Assembly: GCA_036496265.1 (NCBI GenBank)
Contig: DASXLL010000327.1
Span: 1-64,000, forward strand
DNA length: 64,000 bases
Source of the DNA: CAYLLN01 sp036496265
GTDB lineage: Bacteria; Planctomycetota; Planctomycetia; Pirellulales; Pirellulaceae
Reading direction: 5' to 3'
In this document: piece by piece, positions 33,254 to 41,305 of the stretch
How the letters are laid out: each line of letters starts with the position of its first letter
Numbering within the stretch: the stretch's first letter is position 1
The notes under the pieces: generated by a model
The model's input: the letters and a program-made list of their open reading frames with translations, nothing else
What the model was told of the DNA's origin: nothing
Databases searched by the model: none
Program-made: the position numbers and the translations under genes

Positions 33254-33511
33254 ATGATGACAGCCGAAAACCTCGCAGCCGAACAGAAGACCTACGAGAA
33301 CGAAAAAGAACGCCTGCTCGCGGAGGGCAAGGCCGGCAAATTTGTTTTAATTTCCGGCTCGAAGATCGTCGGCGTTTGGGATACTTATGATGACGCCCTC
33401 CAGGTGGCATATCAACAGTGCGGACTTGACACTCGTTTTCTGATTAAGAAAATTGAGGGCATTGAAGACGTTCAATTCTTTAGCCGCGATATAACTGCAT
33501 GCCAAGTGTGA
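33254..33511 (+). CDS. DUF5678-like small protein upstream of a retropepsin
   Basis: 85 residues from ATG 33254. Helical start (NLAAEQKTYENEKERLLAEGKAG), then a beta-rich part KFVLISGSKIVGVWDTYDDALQVAYQQCGL, then FLIKKIEGIEDVQFF. The KFVLIxGxxIVGVxDTYDDAL pattern resembles DUF5678. Its last 13 nt overlap the start of the aspartic-protease-like gene, suggesting translational coupling. Such pairs with retropepsin-like proteases are, from memory, recurrent in bacterial genomes, but the function is unknown. Confidence 0.6.
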   Translation: MMTAENLAAEQKTYENEKERLLAEGKAGKFVLISGSKIVGVWDTYDDALQVAYQQCGLDTRFLIKKIEGIEDVQFFSRDITACQV

Positions 33512-33940
33512 CGCTCACATTAGCGCCGCACGGCCCAATTGTTGAGATTGGGTTGATGGTGAGCACTCCAAGGCGTCAGGCACTTCTAGCCGCAGGGAAG
33601 CCTGTTCCTAATCCGATCATTCTCAACTTGCTTGTTGACACTGGGGCAAGCGGAACTTGCATTGAACAGTCGCACTTCCAGAAACTTGGTTTAGTGCCAA
33701 CTGGATTCACTTACATTCACACGCCTTCCACGGGCGGAACTCCAGCTAAAATGCAATCGGTACGACGTAGATATTGGAGTCATTCTGAGTAATAACAACT
33801 TCCACTTCGTACATACCTTGCCGGTAATCGAATCGGCTGTTGCCTGCCAAGGCATTGATGGCCTTCTTGGTAGAGATGTTTTATCGCAAGGGATATTGAT
33901 CTATAACGGCGAGGCAAAAACCTACACTCTTTCTTTTTAG
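33499..33940 (+). pseudogene. Retropepsin-like aspartic protease with frameshift
   Basis: The first 85 or so codons read MPSVTLTLAPHGPIVEIGLM, then ILNLLVDTGASGTCIEQSHF with the catalytic DTGAS, then IHTPSTGGTPAKMQ. After codon 87 the frame runs to a stop at 33790. In the +1 frame the protein resumes as YDVDIGVILSNN, TLPVIESAVACQGIDGLLGRD and ends IYNGEAKTYTLSF* at 33940, which is what a clan AA protease should look like. A one-base insertion or two-base deletion near 33762 explains this. No slippery heptamer is present, so programmed shifting is not supported. Confidence 0.72.
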
Positions 33941-34310
33941 CCTTCCGAACCATCCACGTCTCCGTGGCCGAGAATCTCTAGCTAACCAGAACCGCTCCGG
34001 GATGCTGATTTGTGGGAGGGTGTGTGAATAGCGGGACAGTGCCAGAATTTTGGGCGATCAAATGGACCACACTAGTCCATTTCTCCCCGCACCAAAAATA
34101 AACTTACGCCCACGCCCCTCGCCATTTCTCCCGCCCCGGCTGTCACTTAGCCGTTTCCCTCTCGCCCAACTCCAGAATTCCCCCCAACAACTTCCTTGCG
34201 GCACCACGATCAACCTGCAAAAATCCGATAACTGTACAAACGCTATTATTCCCGCCTTGCAGCGCTACCCAGCTCACCGCTCAACATTCCACGATTCACA
34301 CTCCGCCTTC

Positions 34311-34338
34311 TCAAATCTCAAATCTCAAATCTCAAATC
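34311..34338 (+). repeat. Heptanucleotide array TCAAATC x4
   Basis: Four perfect TCAAATC units, followed by a CCCGAG/CCCGAATCCCC stretch. Confidence 0.85.
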
Positions 34339-34742
34339 TGCCTTCCCGAGCCCCGCCCCCCGAATCCCCAAATCATCAACCTTGGACTTCGGACTTCGCG
34401 CTAACACGCTGCCCACGTTAGCGCCCGCTTACGAATGTTAATTGCCCCAACTCCAAGCCAGCCCCCAACTTCCAACCGCCACTAACATCTCCCCACAGAA
34501 AAAATGTCCCCCAAATGTTAGCCGCCAAACCAACAAACGAGCTTCCCACGGCTGTTCTCAAAACAATCATTCTCGACGACTCACTACACTATTCTTACCA
34601 GTCTCAGAGTCTATTCGGTAATCGGCGGGGACTGGCTCATTTTGCTTTGTACTCGAAGCAAAATGTGCCTGTCCCCCTGCTCCGAGCTGGTTCTCGGATA
34701 GGCTCTCAATGCCAACTGCTTTGCGCCCTTGCCATCTCTTCT

Positions 34743-34787
34743 GTCCTGAAAATCCGTGTCATCCGCGTTCATCCGCGGCCAATCCTT
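34743..34787. repeat. CATCCGCG-type repeat
   Basis: Contains AAATCCGTGTCATCCGCG followed by TTCATCCGCGGCCAATCC. Matches a repeat pattern common in diverse bacteria (complement GCGGATGAACGCGGATGACA). It lies 75 nt before the esterase start. Confidence 0.5.
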
Positions 34788-34861
34788 TTCTTCGCCGGCT
34801 GCTGCCGCGCGGCGCCGTGCCGGGTTATATAAAAGTAGCCAGCTATTTTCCAGGTAACACC

Positions 34862-37015
34862 ATGAATCGCCTCCTCGCCATCTGCTGCCTTTCCATCCTC
34901 TTCCTCGCGAGCCCGAGCCTCGCCCAACAACCGCCCCCAAAGCCCGACACCTCCCGCGGCGACAAAATGCTCGCCGACTATTTCGCGGCTGAAACCAAAA
35001 AGCTCCAAGACGCCTGCCTCGCCGACATCAAAACGCTCGACGACTGGAAATCAAAACGCGGCGAGTATCGCCGGCAGCTCTTGGAAATGCTCGGCCTCGA
35101 TCCGCTGCCCGAAAAGACCGATCTCAAGCCGACCATCACCGGCAAAATCGAGCACGACGACTTCATCGTCGAGAAACTGCACTTCCAATCGCGGCCCGGC
35201 CTCTACGTGACCGGCAACTTGTATCTGCCCAAGAAGATCGACCCCGAAAAACCACTCCCGACGATTCTCTACGTCTGTGGCCACAGCCGCGTTCTCGGCA
35301 AAAACGGCAAAACGCCGATGGGCGCCAAAGCCGGCTATCAACATCACGGCGCCTGGTACGCCAAGAACGGCTACGCCTGCCTGACGATCGACACGCTGCA
35401 GCTCGGCGAAATCGAAGGCATCCACCACGGCACGCACCGCTATGGCATGTGGTGGTGGCTCAATCGCGGCTACACGCCCGCCGGCGTCGAAGCCTGGAAC
35501 TGCGTCCGCGCTCTCGACTATCTCGAAACTCGCCCCGAGGCCGACAGAACCCGCTTCGGCGTCACCGGCCGCAGCGGCGGCGGGGCCTATAGCTGGTGGA
35601 TCGCCGCGATCGACGACCGCATCCAAGTCGCCGTCCCCACCGCCGGAATCACCGACCTGCAAAACCACGTCGTCGATGGCTGCGTCGAAGGCCACTGCGA
35701 CTGCATGTTCATGGTCAACACCTACCGTTGGGACTATCCCCAAGTCGCCGCCCTCCTCGCCCCCCGCCCGCTCCTCATCAGCAACACCGACAGCGACGGC
35801 ATCTTCCCGCTCGACGGCGTCGTCCGCACCTTCGACAAAGTCCGCCGCATCTACCGCCTTTTCGACAGCGAAAAGAAAGGCACCAGCAACGACATCGCCC
35901 TCAACATCAGCCCCGGCCCCCACAAAGACACCCAAGAACTAAACACCCACGAATTCCGCTGGTTCAACCACTACCTTAAACACGACGACTCCCCCATCGA
36001 CAGCCGCGCGCCCAAATATTTCGAACCCGAGCAACTCAAAGTCTTCGACAAGCTGCCCGACGATCAGATCAATACAAAGATTCACGAGACGTTTGTGGCG
36101 AAGAGTGCAGTGCCGCCCGTGCCGGCGGACAAGGCGGCGTGGGAGGCGTTACGGAACGAATGGCTTAAATCCTTGCATCAGAAATCGTTTCGAGATTCGA
36201 CACTGGCAATTACGTTGCATACCGCGGACCCCGATCCGTTCGGTCCGCGCAATGCAGATGAAGTCGGCTCGGCCGAAGGCGACGGCATACGCCTCTCTGT
36301 TTACGATTGTGGTTGGGGTATTCAGCCGCGGCTGTTCATCGTGCATCGAATCGGTCTTAAGAAGGCCGACTTGAAGGTACTGACTGTCGTGGACCAGCCG
36401 GGATGGGAAGAATTGTTAGAAACCCTTCGCGCCGGATTCGATTCCGATTTACTCAATGAACCGCCGGGACCGTCCAATGCGGAAGCCTGGGGCGCGACAC
36501 GCCGCATGCTTGAGAAAAACGCGTGGGTCATGATGTACGTCGCGCCACGTGGAATCGGAGTCACAGCATGGGACCAATCAGAACGAAAGCAGGTGCAGAA
36601 CAGGCGTCGTTTCTATCTGCTTGGCCAGACGCTAGACAGAGAGAGCGTGTGGGATGTGACCTCAGCCATCGGTTGCGCAACTTCAATTCCCAACTGGAAA
36701 GACGCGCCACTGTGGTTACAGAGTCGCCAATCCATGGCGGGCATCACGCTTTATGCCGCGCTCTTTGAGCCAAATATCAAAATCGCGCGTCTTGATCTCC
36801 ACGACCTCCCCAAAACCCACCGCGACGGCCCCTACTTCCTCAACGTCGAACGCTTCCTCGACATGCCACAGGCCCTCGCCATGGCCGCCCAGCGCTCCAA
36901 AATCGTCCTCTACCAGGACGACGACACCGGCTGGGAATACCCCCAATCCGTCGCCAAAGCCCTCAACTGGCCCCCCAACCAAATCCAAATCCGCCGCAAG
37001 CCAACCAAGGAATAA
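34862..37015 (+). CDS. Exported alpha/beta hydrolase (acetyl xylan esterase/prolyl peptidase-like)
   Basis: 717 residues from ATG 34862; the upstream extension is repeat. Signal peptide about 1-22 (LLAICCLSILFLASPSLA). Domain 1 (about 60-400) is an alpha/beta hydrolase with nucleophile Ser in GVTGRSGGGAYSWW, a preceding GYACLTIDTLQLGE, and a late acid/His region (LISNTDSDGIFPL, ISPGPHKD). Domain 2 (about 430-717) is a second, less clear hydrolase-like half. Codon use changes sharply: C-ending codons to about 36050, G/T-richer to about 36780, then C-ending again. Confidence 0.8.
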   Translation: MNRLLAICCLSILFLASPSLAQQPPPKPDTSRGDKMLADYFAAETKKLQDACLADIKTLDDWKSKRGEYRRQLLEMLGLDPLPEKTDLKPTITGKIEHDDFIVEKLHFQSRPGLYVTGNLYLPKKIDPEKPLPTILYVCGHSRVLGKNGKTPMGAKAGYQHHGAWYAKNGYACLTIDTLQLGEIEGIHHGTHRYGMWWWLNRGYTPAGVEAWNCVRALDYLETRPEADRTRFGVTGRSGGGAYSWWIAAIDDRIQVAVPTAGITDLQNHVVDGCVEGHCDCMFMVNTYRWDYPQVAALLAPRPLLISNTDSDGIFPLDGVVRTFDKVRRIYRLFDSEKKGTSNDIALNISPGPHKDTQELNTHEFRWFNHYLKHDDSPIDSRAPKYFEPEQLKVFDKLPDDQINTKIHETFVAKSAVPPVPADKAAWEALRNEWLKSLHQKSFRDSTLAITLHTADPDPFGPRNADEVGSAEGDGIRLSVYDCGWGIQPRLFIVHRIGLKKADLKVLTVVDQPGWEELLETLRAGFDSDLLNEPPGPSNAEAWGATRRMLEKNAWVMMYVAPRGIGVTAWDQSERKQVQNRRRFYLLGQTLDRESVWDVTSAIGCATSIPNWKDAPLWLQSRQSMAGITLYAALFEPNIKIARLDLHDLPKTHRDGPYFLNVERFLDMPQALAMAAQRSKIVLYQDDDTGWEYPQSVAKALNWPPNQIQIRRKPTKE

Positions 37016-37078
37016 AAACACAAAGACCACAAAGAACACCAAGAACCCCTTCGTGCTCTTCGTGTCCTTCGTGTTTAA
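37015..37078. repeat. CACAAAG-type inverted repeat at the esterase stop
   Basis: Begins with the esterase stop TAA: AAACACAAAGACCACAAAG, then AACACCAAG, and returns as CTTCGTGCTCTTCGTGTCC and TTCGTGTTTAAT. A degenerate inverted repeat related to the CACAAAAA family. Confidence 0.6.
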
Positions 37079-37081
37079 TCT

Positions 37082-37179
37082 CTCTGACCTCTGACCTCTG
37101 ACCTCTGACCTCTGACCTCTGACCTCTGACCTCTGACCTCTGACCTCTGACCTCTGACCTCTGACCTCTGACCTCTGAC
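37082..37179 (+). repeat. Heptanucleotide array CTCTGAC x14
   Basis: Fourteen perfect consecutive CTCTGAC units (98 bp). It ends 9 nt before the aminotransferase ATG, leaving no ribosome binding site. The array shares TGACC with the TGACCAA array at 17852. Confidence 0.95.
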
Positions 37180-37188
37180 TTCTTCCTC

Positions 37189-38376
37189 ATGCCCCTCCTC
37201 GCCGACCGCACCAAAGCCTTCGACTCCAGCGGCATTCGCAAGGTCTTCGACCTCGCCGCCAAGATGAAGGACCCGATCAATTTTTCGATCGGACAGCCGG
37301 ATTTCGACGTCCCCGACCAGATCAAAGACGCCTGCATCGACGCCATCCGCGCCGGAAAAAACGCCTACACCGTCACTCAGGGTTTGCCGGCGCTCCGCGA
37401 AAAGCTCAAAGCCAAGATCGACCAACAATTCGGCCATTCCGATCGCAAGGTCCTCGTCACCCTCGGCACCAGCGGCGCGCTCTCGCTCGTCATGTGGTCG
37501 CTCGTCAATCCAGGCGACGAAGTCCTGATGTTCGATCCCTATTTTGTCATGTACCCCGCGCTAACCAAGCTCGTCGGCGGCGTCCCAGTCATCGTCGATA
37601 CGAATCCCGACTTTCGCATCGATCTCAACAAAGTCGCCGCGGCCATAACGCCCAAAACCAAGCTCATCCTCCTCAACAGCCCCGGCAATCCGACCGGCGT
37701 CGTCGCCACCGAAGCTGAGGTCCGCGGCTTAGCTCAACTCGCCGCTGAAAAAAACGTCACCCTCCTCTCCGACGAAATCTACAGCGCCTTTTGCTTCGAC
37801 GAACCAAGTAGGTCCCGCCTGCCGGGCGGGACCTCTGTCGCCGTGGAGGTCCAATTAACCGGCCAAGGTCCGGCTCGGCAAGCCGGACCTACTAGTTTGA
37901 CTCCCGCCTCCTTCAACCCCCGCACCCTCGTCATCGACGGCTTCAGCAAAAGCCACGGCATGACCGGCTGGCGTCTTGGCTACATCCACGGCCCCAGCGA
38001 AATCATCGAGACCATGACGAAGCTCCAGCAATACACGTTCGTCTGCGCCCCGCAGCCCGTCCAATGGGCCGGCGCGCTCGCCATGGACGTCCCTATGGAC
38101 CAATACGTAGCCGACTACAAACGCAAACGCGACCTGATCTACAGCGGCCTGGCCGACAAATACGAAGTCATAAAACCCGGCGGCGCGTTTTACATCTTTC
38201 CCAAAGCCCCTCGTGGAATGCGCGGCACAGAATTCGTCACCAAGGCAATCGAAAACAACGTCCTCATCATTCCGGGCAATATCTTCAGCCAGCACGACAC
38301 CCACTTCCGCATCGCCTACGCCGCCCCGGATAGCACGATCGAACGCGGCATCGAAGTCCTCCGCAAGCTTGCCTAA
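37189..38376 (+). CDS. Class I/II aminotransferase carrying an in-frame repeat
   Basis: 395 residues; PLP fold type I. N-terminal SGIRKVFDLAAKMKDPINFSIGQPDFDVP, LVTLGTSGALSLVMWSLVNPGDEV, NSPGNPTGVV, LLSDEIYSAF, PLP lysine K254 in VIDGFSKSHGMTGWRLGY, and IAYAAPDSTIERGIEVL. Likely aspartate or aromatic aminotransferase. Between SDEIYSAFCFDEP and TPASFNPRTLVIDG, residues 207-236 are encoded by a GTAGG...CCTAC double-hairpin repeat (37808-37892) that keeps the frame; homologues should lack this loop. The start follows a 14-unit heptamer array. Confidence 0.9.
   Translation: MPLLADRTKAFDSSGIRKVFDLAAKMKDPINFSIGQPDFDVPDQIKDACIDAIRAGKNAYTVTQGLPALREKLKAKIDQQFGHSDRKVLVTLGTSGALSLVMWSLVNPGDEVLMFDPYFVMYPALTKLVGGVPVIVDTNPDFRIDLNKVAAAITPKTKLILLNSPGNPTGVVATEAEVRGLAQLAAEKNVTLLSDEIYSAFCFDEPSRSRLPGGTSVAVEVQLTGQGPARQAGPTSLTPASFNPRTLVIDGFSKSHGMTGWRLGYIHGPSEIIETMTKLQQYTFVCAPQPVQWAGALAMDVPMDQYVADYKRKRDLIYSGLADKYEVIKPGGAFYIFPKAPRGMRGTEFVTKAIENNVLIIPGNIFSQHDTHFRIAYAAPDSTIERGIEVLRKLA
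37808..37892. repeat. BIME-like double hairpin inserted in aminotransferase codons
   Basis: 85 bp. Left hairpin GTAGGTCCCGCCTGCCGGGC / GGGACCT and right hairpin AGGTCCGGCTCGG / AAGCCGGACCTAC, with ends GTAGG and CCTAC. All codons are sense in the aminotransferase frame. Structure and GTAG feet match REP doublets. Confidence 0.88.
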
Positions 38377-38392
38377 CCATTGCCGCTCCCAT

Positions 38393-38413
38393 ACTCACCA
38401 CTCACCTACTCAC
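38393..38413 (+). repeat. Heptanucleotide array ACTCACC x3
   Basis: ACTCACC, ACTCACC, TACTCAC in the spacer after the aminotransferase. Same unit as 6431-6451. Confidence 0.75.
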
Positions 38414-38540
38414 TACCTGCTTCCATCCCGCTAGCACCGCTATCTCCTGTTAAATTTTTCCGGCTGCGTAAATCGTTACGGTTATGCCGAGTCTGCGCCC
38501 GATAAATCCTAGGAGGGTCTTTCCCGGGGGAGATGAACGT

Positions 38541-39863
38541 ATGTCGGCAGCGCAGCGATTGACAGCCTTGATTCGCACCGCCGTGACGACAGGTCTTTTC
38601 GCGGCTATGTGCAACATTTTGACGGCTCAACAGCCGCAAGATGGTCAGCCCCGAGCGCCGCGAGTCGCCGACATGCTGCCGCAGCCGACGCCCGACACAA
38701 CCGGGGATGCGTGGGTCGATCCACAAGGCCAAACAGACGACAACACTCCCAAACGCTACGACGAGCCGCCACCTCCGCCCTTCGATTATTGGCAACCAAC
38801 TTGGATGCCCTGCCAAAGCCTGCGCGTGAATCGGTCGCTCGTCCTTGGACATGCGTATTTCGGCATGGACATGATGGGCTGGGCGACGAAAGGCGTCCAT
38901 GTGCCGGCGCTGGTGACGACAGGTACCGCCGCAAGTGGCGGTTTTTTGGGTTTCAATGGCACTAGCGTCTTGTTTGGCGATGAGACGCTCCACAAGGACA
39001 TGCGCCCCGGCGGACAATTGCGGATCGGCTGGTGGTTCGACCCCAATCAATACAGCGGAATTGAATGGCACTACTTTGAGCTGGACGGCCAGAACATTCA
39101 TTTCAATACGACTAGCCAGGCCAACAACGGGATTTTAGCGCTCCCGTACTTTGACACATCGGTCAATGGCGAAAGGGGATACCCTCTAGGCTTCCCAGGA
39201 TTTTTCACTGGTTCGGGAAATATCACGAGCAATATGCAACTGACGAGCACAGGCATCCTTTATCGAAAACTGTTCTGGGCCAGCCCGACATCGCGTATCG
39301 ATTATCTCGCGGGGTACCGGCACGTTCACTTGTACGACAATTTACGCATTGGTGATACGGTTACGGATGTCAACAGCGGCTTGGTGACCACGCGAGTGGA
39401 CACGTTTCGCGCAATCAATCAGTTCGATGGCGCGGATCTGGGAATCAAATCGTGGTGGTCGCCGACTGGAACACTCGCGTTGACCGGGACCGCCAAAGCC
39501 GCGATTGGCGCATCCAACAATACGGTTCTTATTAATGGCACGCATAAATTTACAGCTTTGCCGACGGCCCCCGGAGGCGTGTTTGCATTGCCATCCAACA
39601 GCGGTATGCATTCGCAGCAACAATTTGGCTTCGTCTATGAAGTGAACGGCGGTATTGAATGGACGTTTGCCTGCCAGTGGAAATTCAACCTGGGATATAC
39701 CTGGTTTTATTGGAACCAAGTTGCGCGGGCGCCCGCGCAACTCAATCGCAATATTGACGAGCCACAGATCTTTGGAAACGGCGGCGGCAATCCGACGTTC
39801 ACGATGCACACGACTAGTTTCTGGGCCCAAGGTATCAACGGCGGGTTCACGTACCAGTTCTAG
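38541..39863 (+). CDS. BBP7-family outer-membrane beta-barrel protein
   Basis: 440 residues from ATG 38541; CTAGGAGGGTC lies upstream, somewhat far. Signal peptide about 1-28, then a Pro-rich linker (PQPTPDTTGDAW) and PPPPPFDYWQPTWMPCQ. The barrel region has alternating aromatic strands such as GGQLRIGWWFD, YSGIEWHYFELDGQN, RIDYLAGYRHVHLYDNL, and ends SFWAQGINGGFTYQF with a terminal Phe as in outer-membrane barrels. BBP7 proteins are planctomycete-specific; role unknown. It lies 18 nt before mnmE but is likely a separate function. Confidence 0.78.
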   Translation: MSAAQRLTALIRTAVTTGLFAAMCNILTAQQPQDGQPRAPRVADMLPQPTPDTTGDAWVDPQGQTDDNTPKRYDEPPPPPFDYWQPTWMPCQSLRVNRSLVLGHAYFGMDMMGWATKGVHVPALVTTGTAASGGFLGFNGTSVLFGDETLHKDMRPGGQLRIGWWFDPNQYSGIEWHYFELDGQNIHFNTTSQANNGILALPYFDTSVNGERGYPLGFPGFFTGSGNITSNMQLTSTGILYRKLFWASPTSRIDYLAGYRHVHLYDNLRIGDTVTDVNSGLVTTRVDTFRAINQFDGADLGIKSWWSPTGTLALTGTAKAAIGASNNTVLINGTHKFTALPTAPGGVFALPSNSGMHSQQQFGFVYEVNGGIEWTFACQWKFNLGYTWFYWNQVARAPAQLNRNIDEPQIFGNGGGNPTFTMHTTSFWAQGINGGFTYQF

Positions 39864-39881
39864 CGCACGTACGATAGTTGG

Positions 39882-41240
39882 ATGACGTTCGATCTGGATG
39901 ACACGATTGCCGCGATCGGGAGCGCACCGGGCGGCGCCTTACGAGGGATCGTGCGGCTTAGCGGACCGCAGGTCGTTGAGATTGTCGGCAGAGTGTTCCA
40001 CGCGGACGATCAGACGCCGGTTAGTCACTTGCGATTCGCGGCATGTCGGCGCGGCGCAGTTAAGCTACCGCGAAACCTGGGCATCGCTCCGACCACGCTG
40101 TACCTGTGGCCGACGACGAGTAGCTATACGGGCCAGCAGAGCGCGGAGCTATACCTTCCCGGCTCGCCGCCGCTGCTGGACGCGGCTCTCGAAGTCCTTT
40201 GTCAGGCCGGCGCACGATTGGCGCGCCCCGGCGAGTTCACGCTCCGCTCGTTCCTCGCCGGACGGCTCGACTTGACCCAAGCGGAAGCCGTGCTCGGCGT
40301 CATCGACGCGGAAAACCGCCAGCAGCTCGACGCCGCGCTCTCACAGCTCGCCGGCGGCCTTGCCAAGCCACTCGCCGCGCTTCGCGGGCAGCTTTTGGAC
40401 CTGCTGGCGCACCTGGAAGCGGGCCTCGACTTCACCGAGGAAGACATTGAATTCATTTCCGCCGCCGAGTTGCAGCGGCAACTCGCCGAAGTGGCACTCA
40501 TGATCGCCAAGCTTGCCGCTCAAATGCACAGCCGCGGCCATGCCGGCCAGTTGCCGCGCGTTGTGCTCTGCGGCGAGCCCAACGTCGGCAAAAGCAGTCT
40601 TCTTAATGCGCTAGCCGGTGAAAATGCGGCCATCGTGTCGGAGATCGCGGGAACAACGCGCGATTTTGTCACCCGACGCGCAAAATTCGGCGACTACGAG
40701 TGCCTCATTACGGATACCGCCGGCATTGCGACCGCTGATCGCGACGACGAATTGAACGCCGCGGCTCAGGCGGCGACACGAGAACAAATTCGTCAGGCGG
40801 ATTTGGTTCTGCAGTGTATGGATGCGTCGCAACCGCCAAAAGCAGCGCCCGCCGGCAATCTTGCTTCACTTCCGGCCAATCGTCTCCTCGTCTGGACGAA
40901 ATGCGACTTGCCGCGCGTTGCCAAAGCGGCTGGCGATGACACGGCGGTTGAAACGAGCAGCCGAACTTCGACTGGCATCGACGTCTTGCGGCAGTGGATC
41001 GCTGCAGCGCTTTCCGAGCGGCCGGCCGATGCATCAAGCGTCGCCGGCACTGCCGAGCGCTGCCGCGACAGCCTCCGCCGCGCCACCGAGTCGATCAACC
41101 GAGCCCAAGCCGCCACCGGCGAAGAACTCATCGCCGCCGAACTGCGCATCGCGCTCGATGAGATTGGTCTCGTCGCCGGCGAAACTTACACCGACGACAT
41201 CCTCGACCGCATCTTCAGCCGGTTTTGCATTGGGAAGTAG
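39882..41240 (+). CDS. mnmE: tRNA modification GTPase MnmE
   Basis: 452 residues. N-terminal formyl-THF-binding domain ([45 protein letters not shown]). G domain: [36 protein letters not shown]. The C-terminal helical domain ends [10 protein letters not shown], the universal MnmE end with the catalytic Cys. Together with MnmG it modifies U34 of certain tRNAs. mnmG is not adjacent. After its stop is a double hairpin shared with the convergent HEAT gene. Confidence 0.96.
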   Translation: MTFDLDDTIAAIGSAPGGALRGIVRLSGPQVVEIVGRVFHADDQTPVSHLRFAACRRGAVKLPRNLGIAPTTLYLWPTTSSYTGQQSAELYLPGSPPLLDAALEVLCQAGARLARPGEFTLRSFLAGRLDLTQAEAVLGVIDAENRQQLDAALSQLAGGLAKPLAALRGQLLDLLAHLEAGLDFTEEDIEFISAAELQRQLAEVALMIAKLAAQMHSRGHAGQLPRVVLCGEPNVGKSSLLNALAGENAAIVSEIAGTTRDFVTRRAKFGDYECLITDTAGIATADRDDELNAAAQAATREQIRQADLVLQCMDASQPPKAAPAGNLASLPANRLLVWTKCDLPRVAKAAGDDTAVETSSRTSTGIDVLRQWIAAALSERPADASSVAGTAERCRDSLRRATESINRAQAATGEELIAAELRIALDEIGLVAGETYTDDILDRIFSRFCIGK

Positions 41241-41242
41241 AA

Positions 41243-41305
41243 GTAGGGTGGGCTATGCCCACCGGCGCCGATTAACGTTTCAATGGTGGGCACAGCCCAC
41301 CCTAC
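41243..41305. repeat. BIME-like double hairpin GTAGGGTGGG...CCCACCCTAC
   Basis: 63 bp between convergent genes. Hairpins GGTGGGCTATGCCCACC and GGTGGGCACAGCCCACC, with inverted GTAG/CTAC ends. On the minus strand the right-hand TAG is the stop codon of the HEAT-repeat gene. Confidence 0.88.

Larger units (their letters stand above)
33941..34861. other. Long gene-free stretch with repeats
   Basis: About 920 nt with no supported gene. Contents: heptamer array TCAAATC x4 (34311-34338), GTTAGCGC-type motifs (about 34402, 34417, 34513), CCCAACAACTT as in 15.2 kb, and at 34743-34787 a repeat of the CCGTGTCATCCGCGTTCATC type that I know from many genomes. Confidence 0.65.

Noticed and set aside
33740..33800. 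Programmed ribosomal frameshift in the retropepsin-like gene
   Set aside because: No slippery heptamer and no strong downstream structure are visible; mutation or sequencing error is simpler.
37082..37179. CRISPR-like array
   Set aside because: Units are 7 nt with no spacers, and there is no cas gene in the window.
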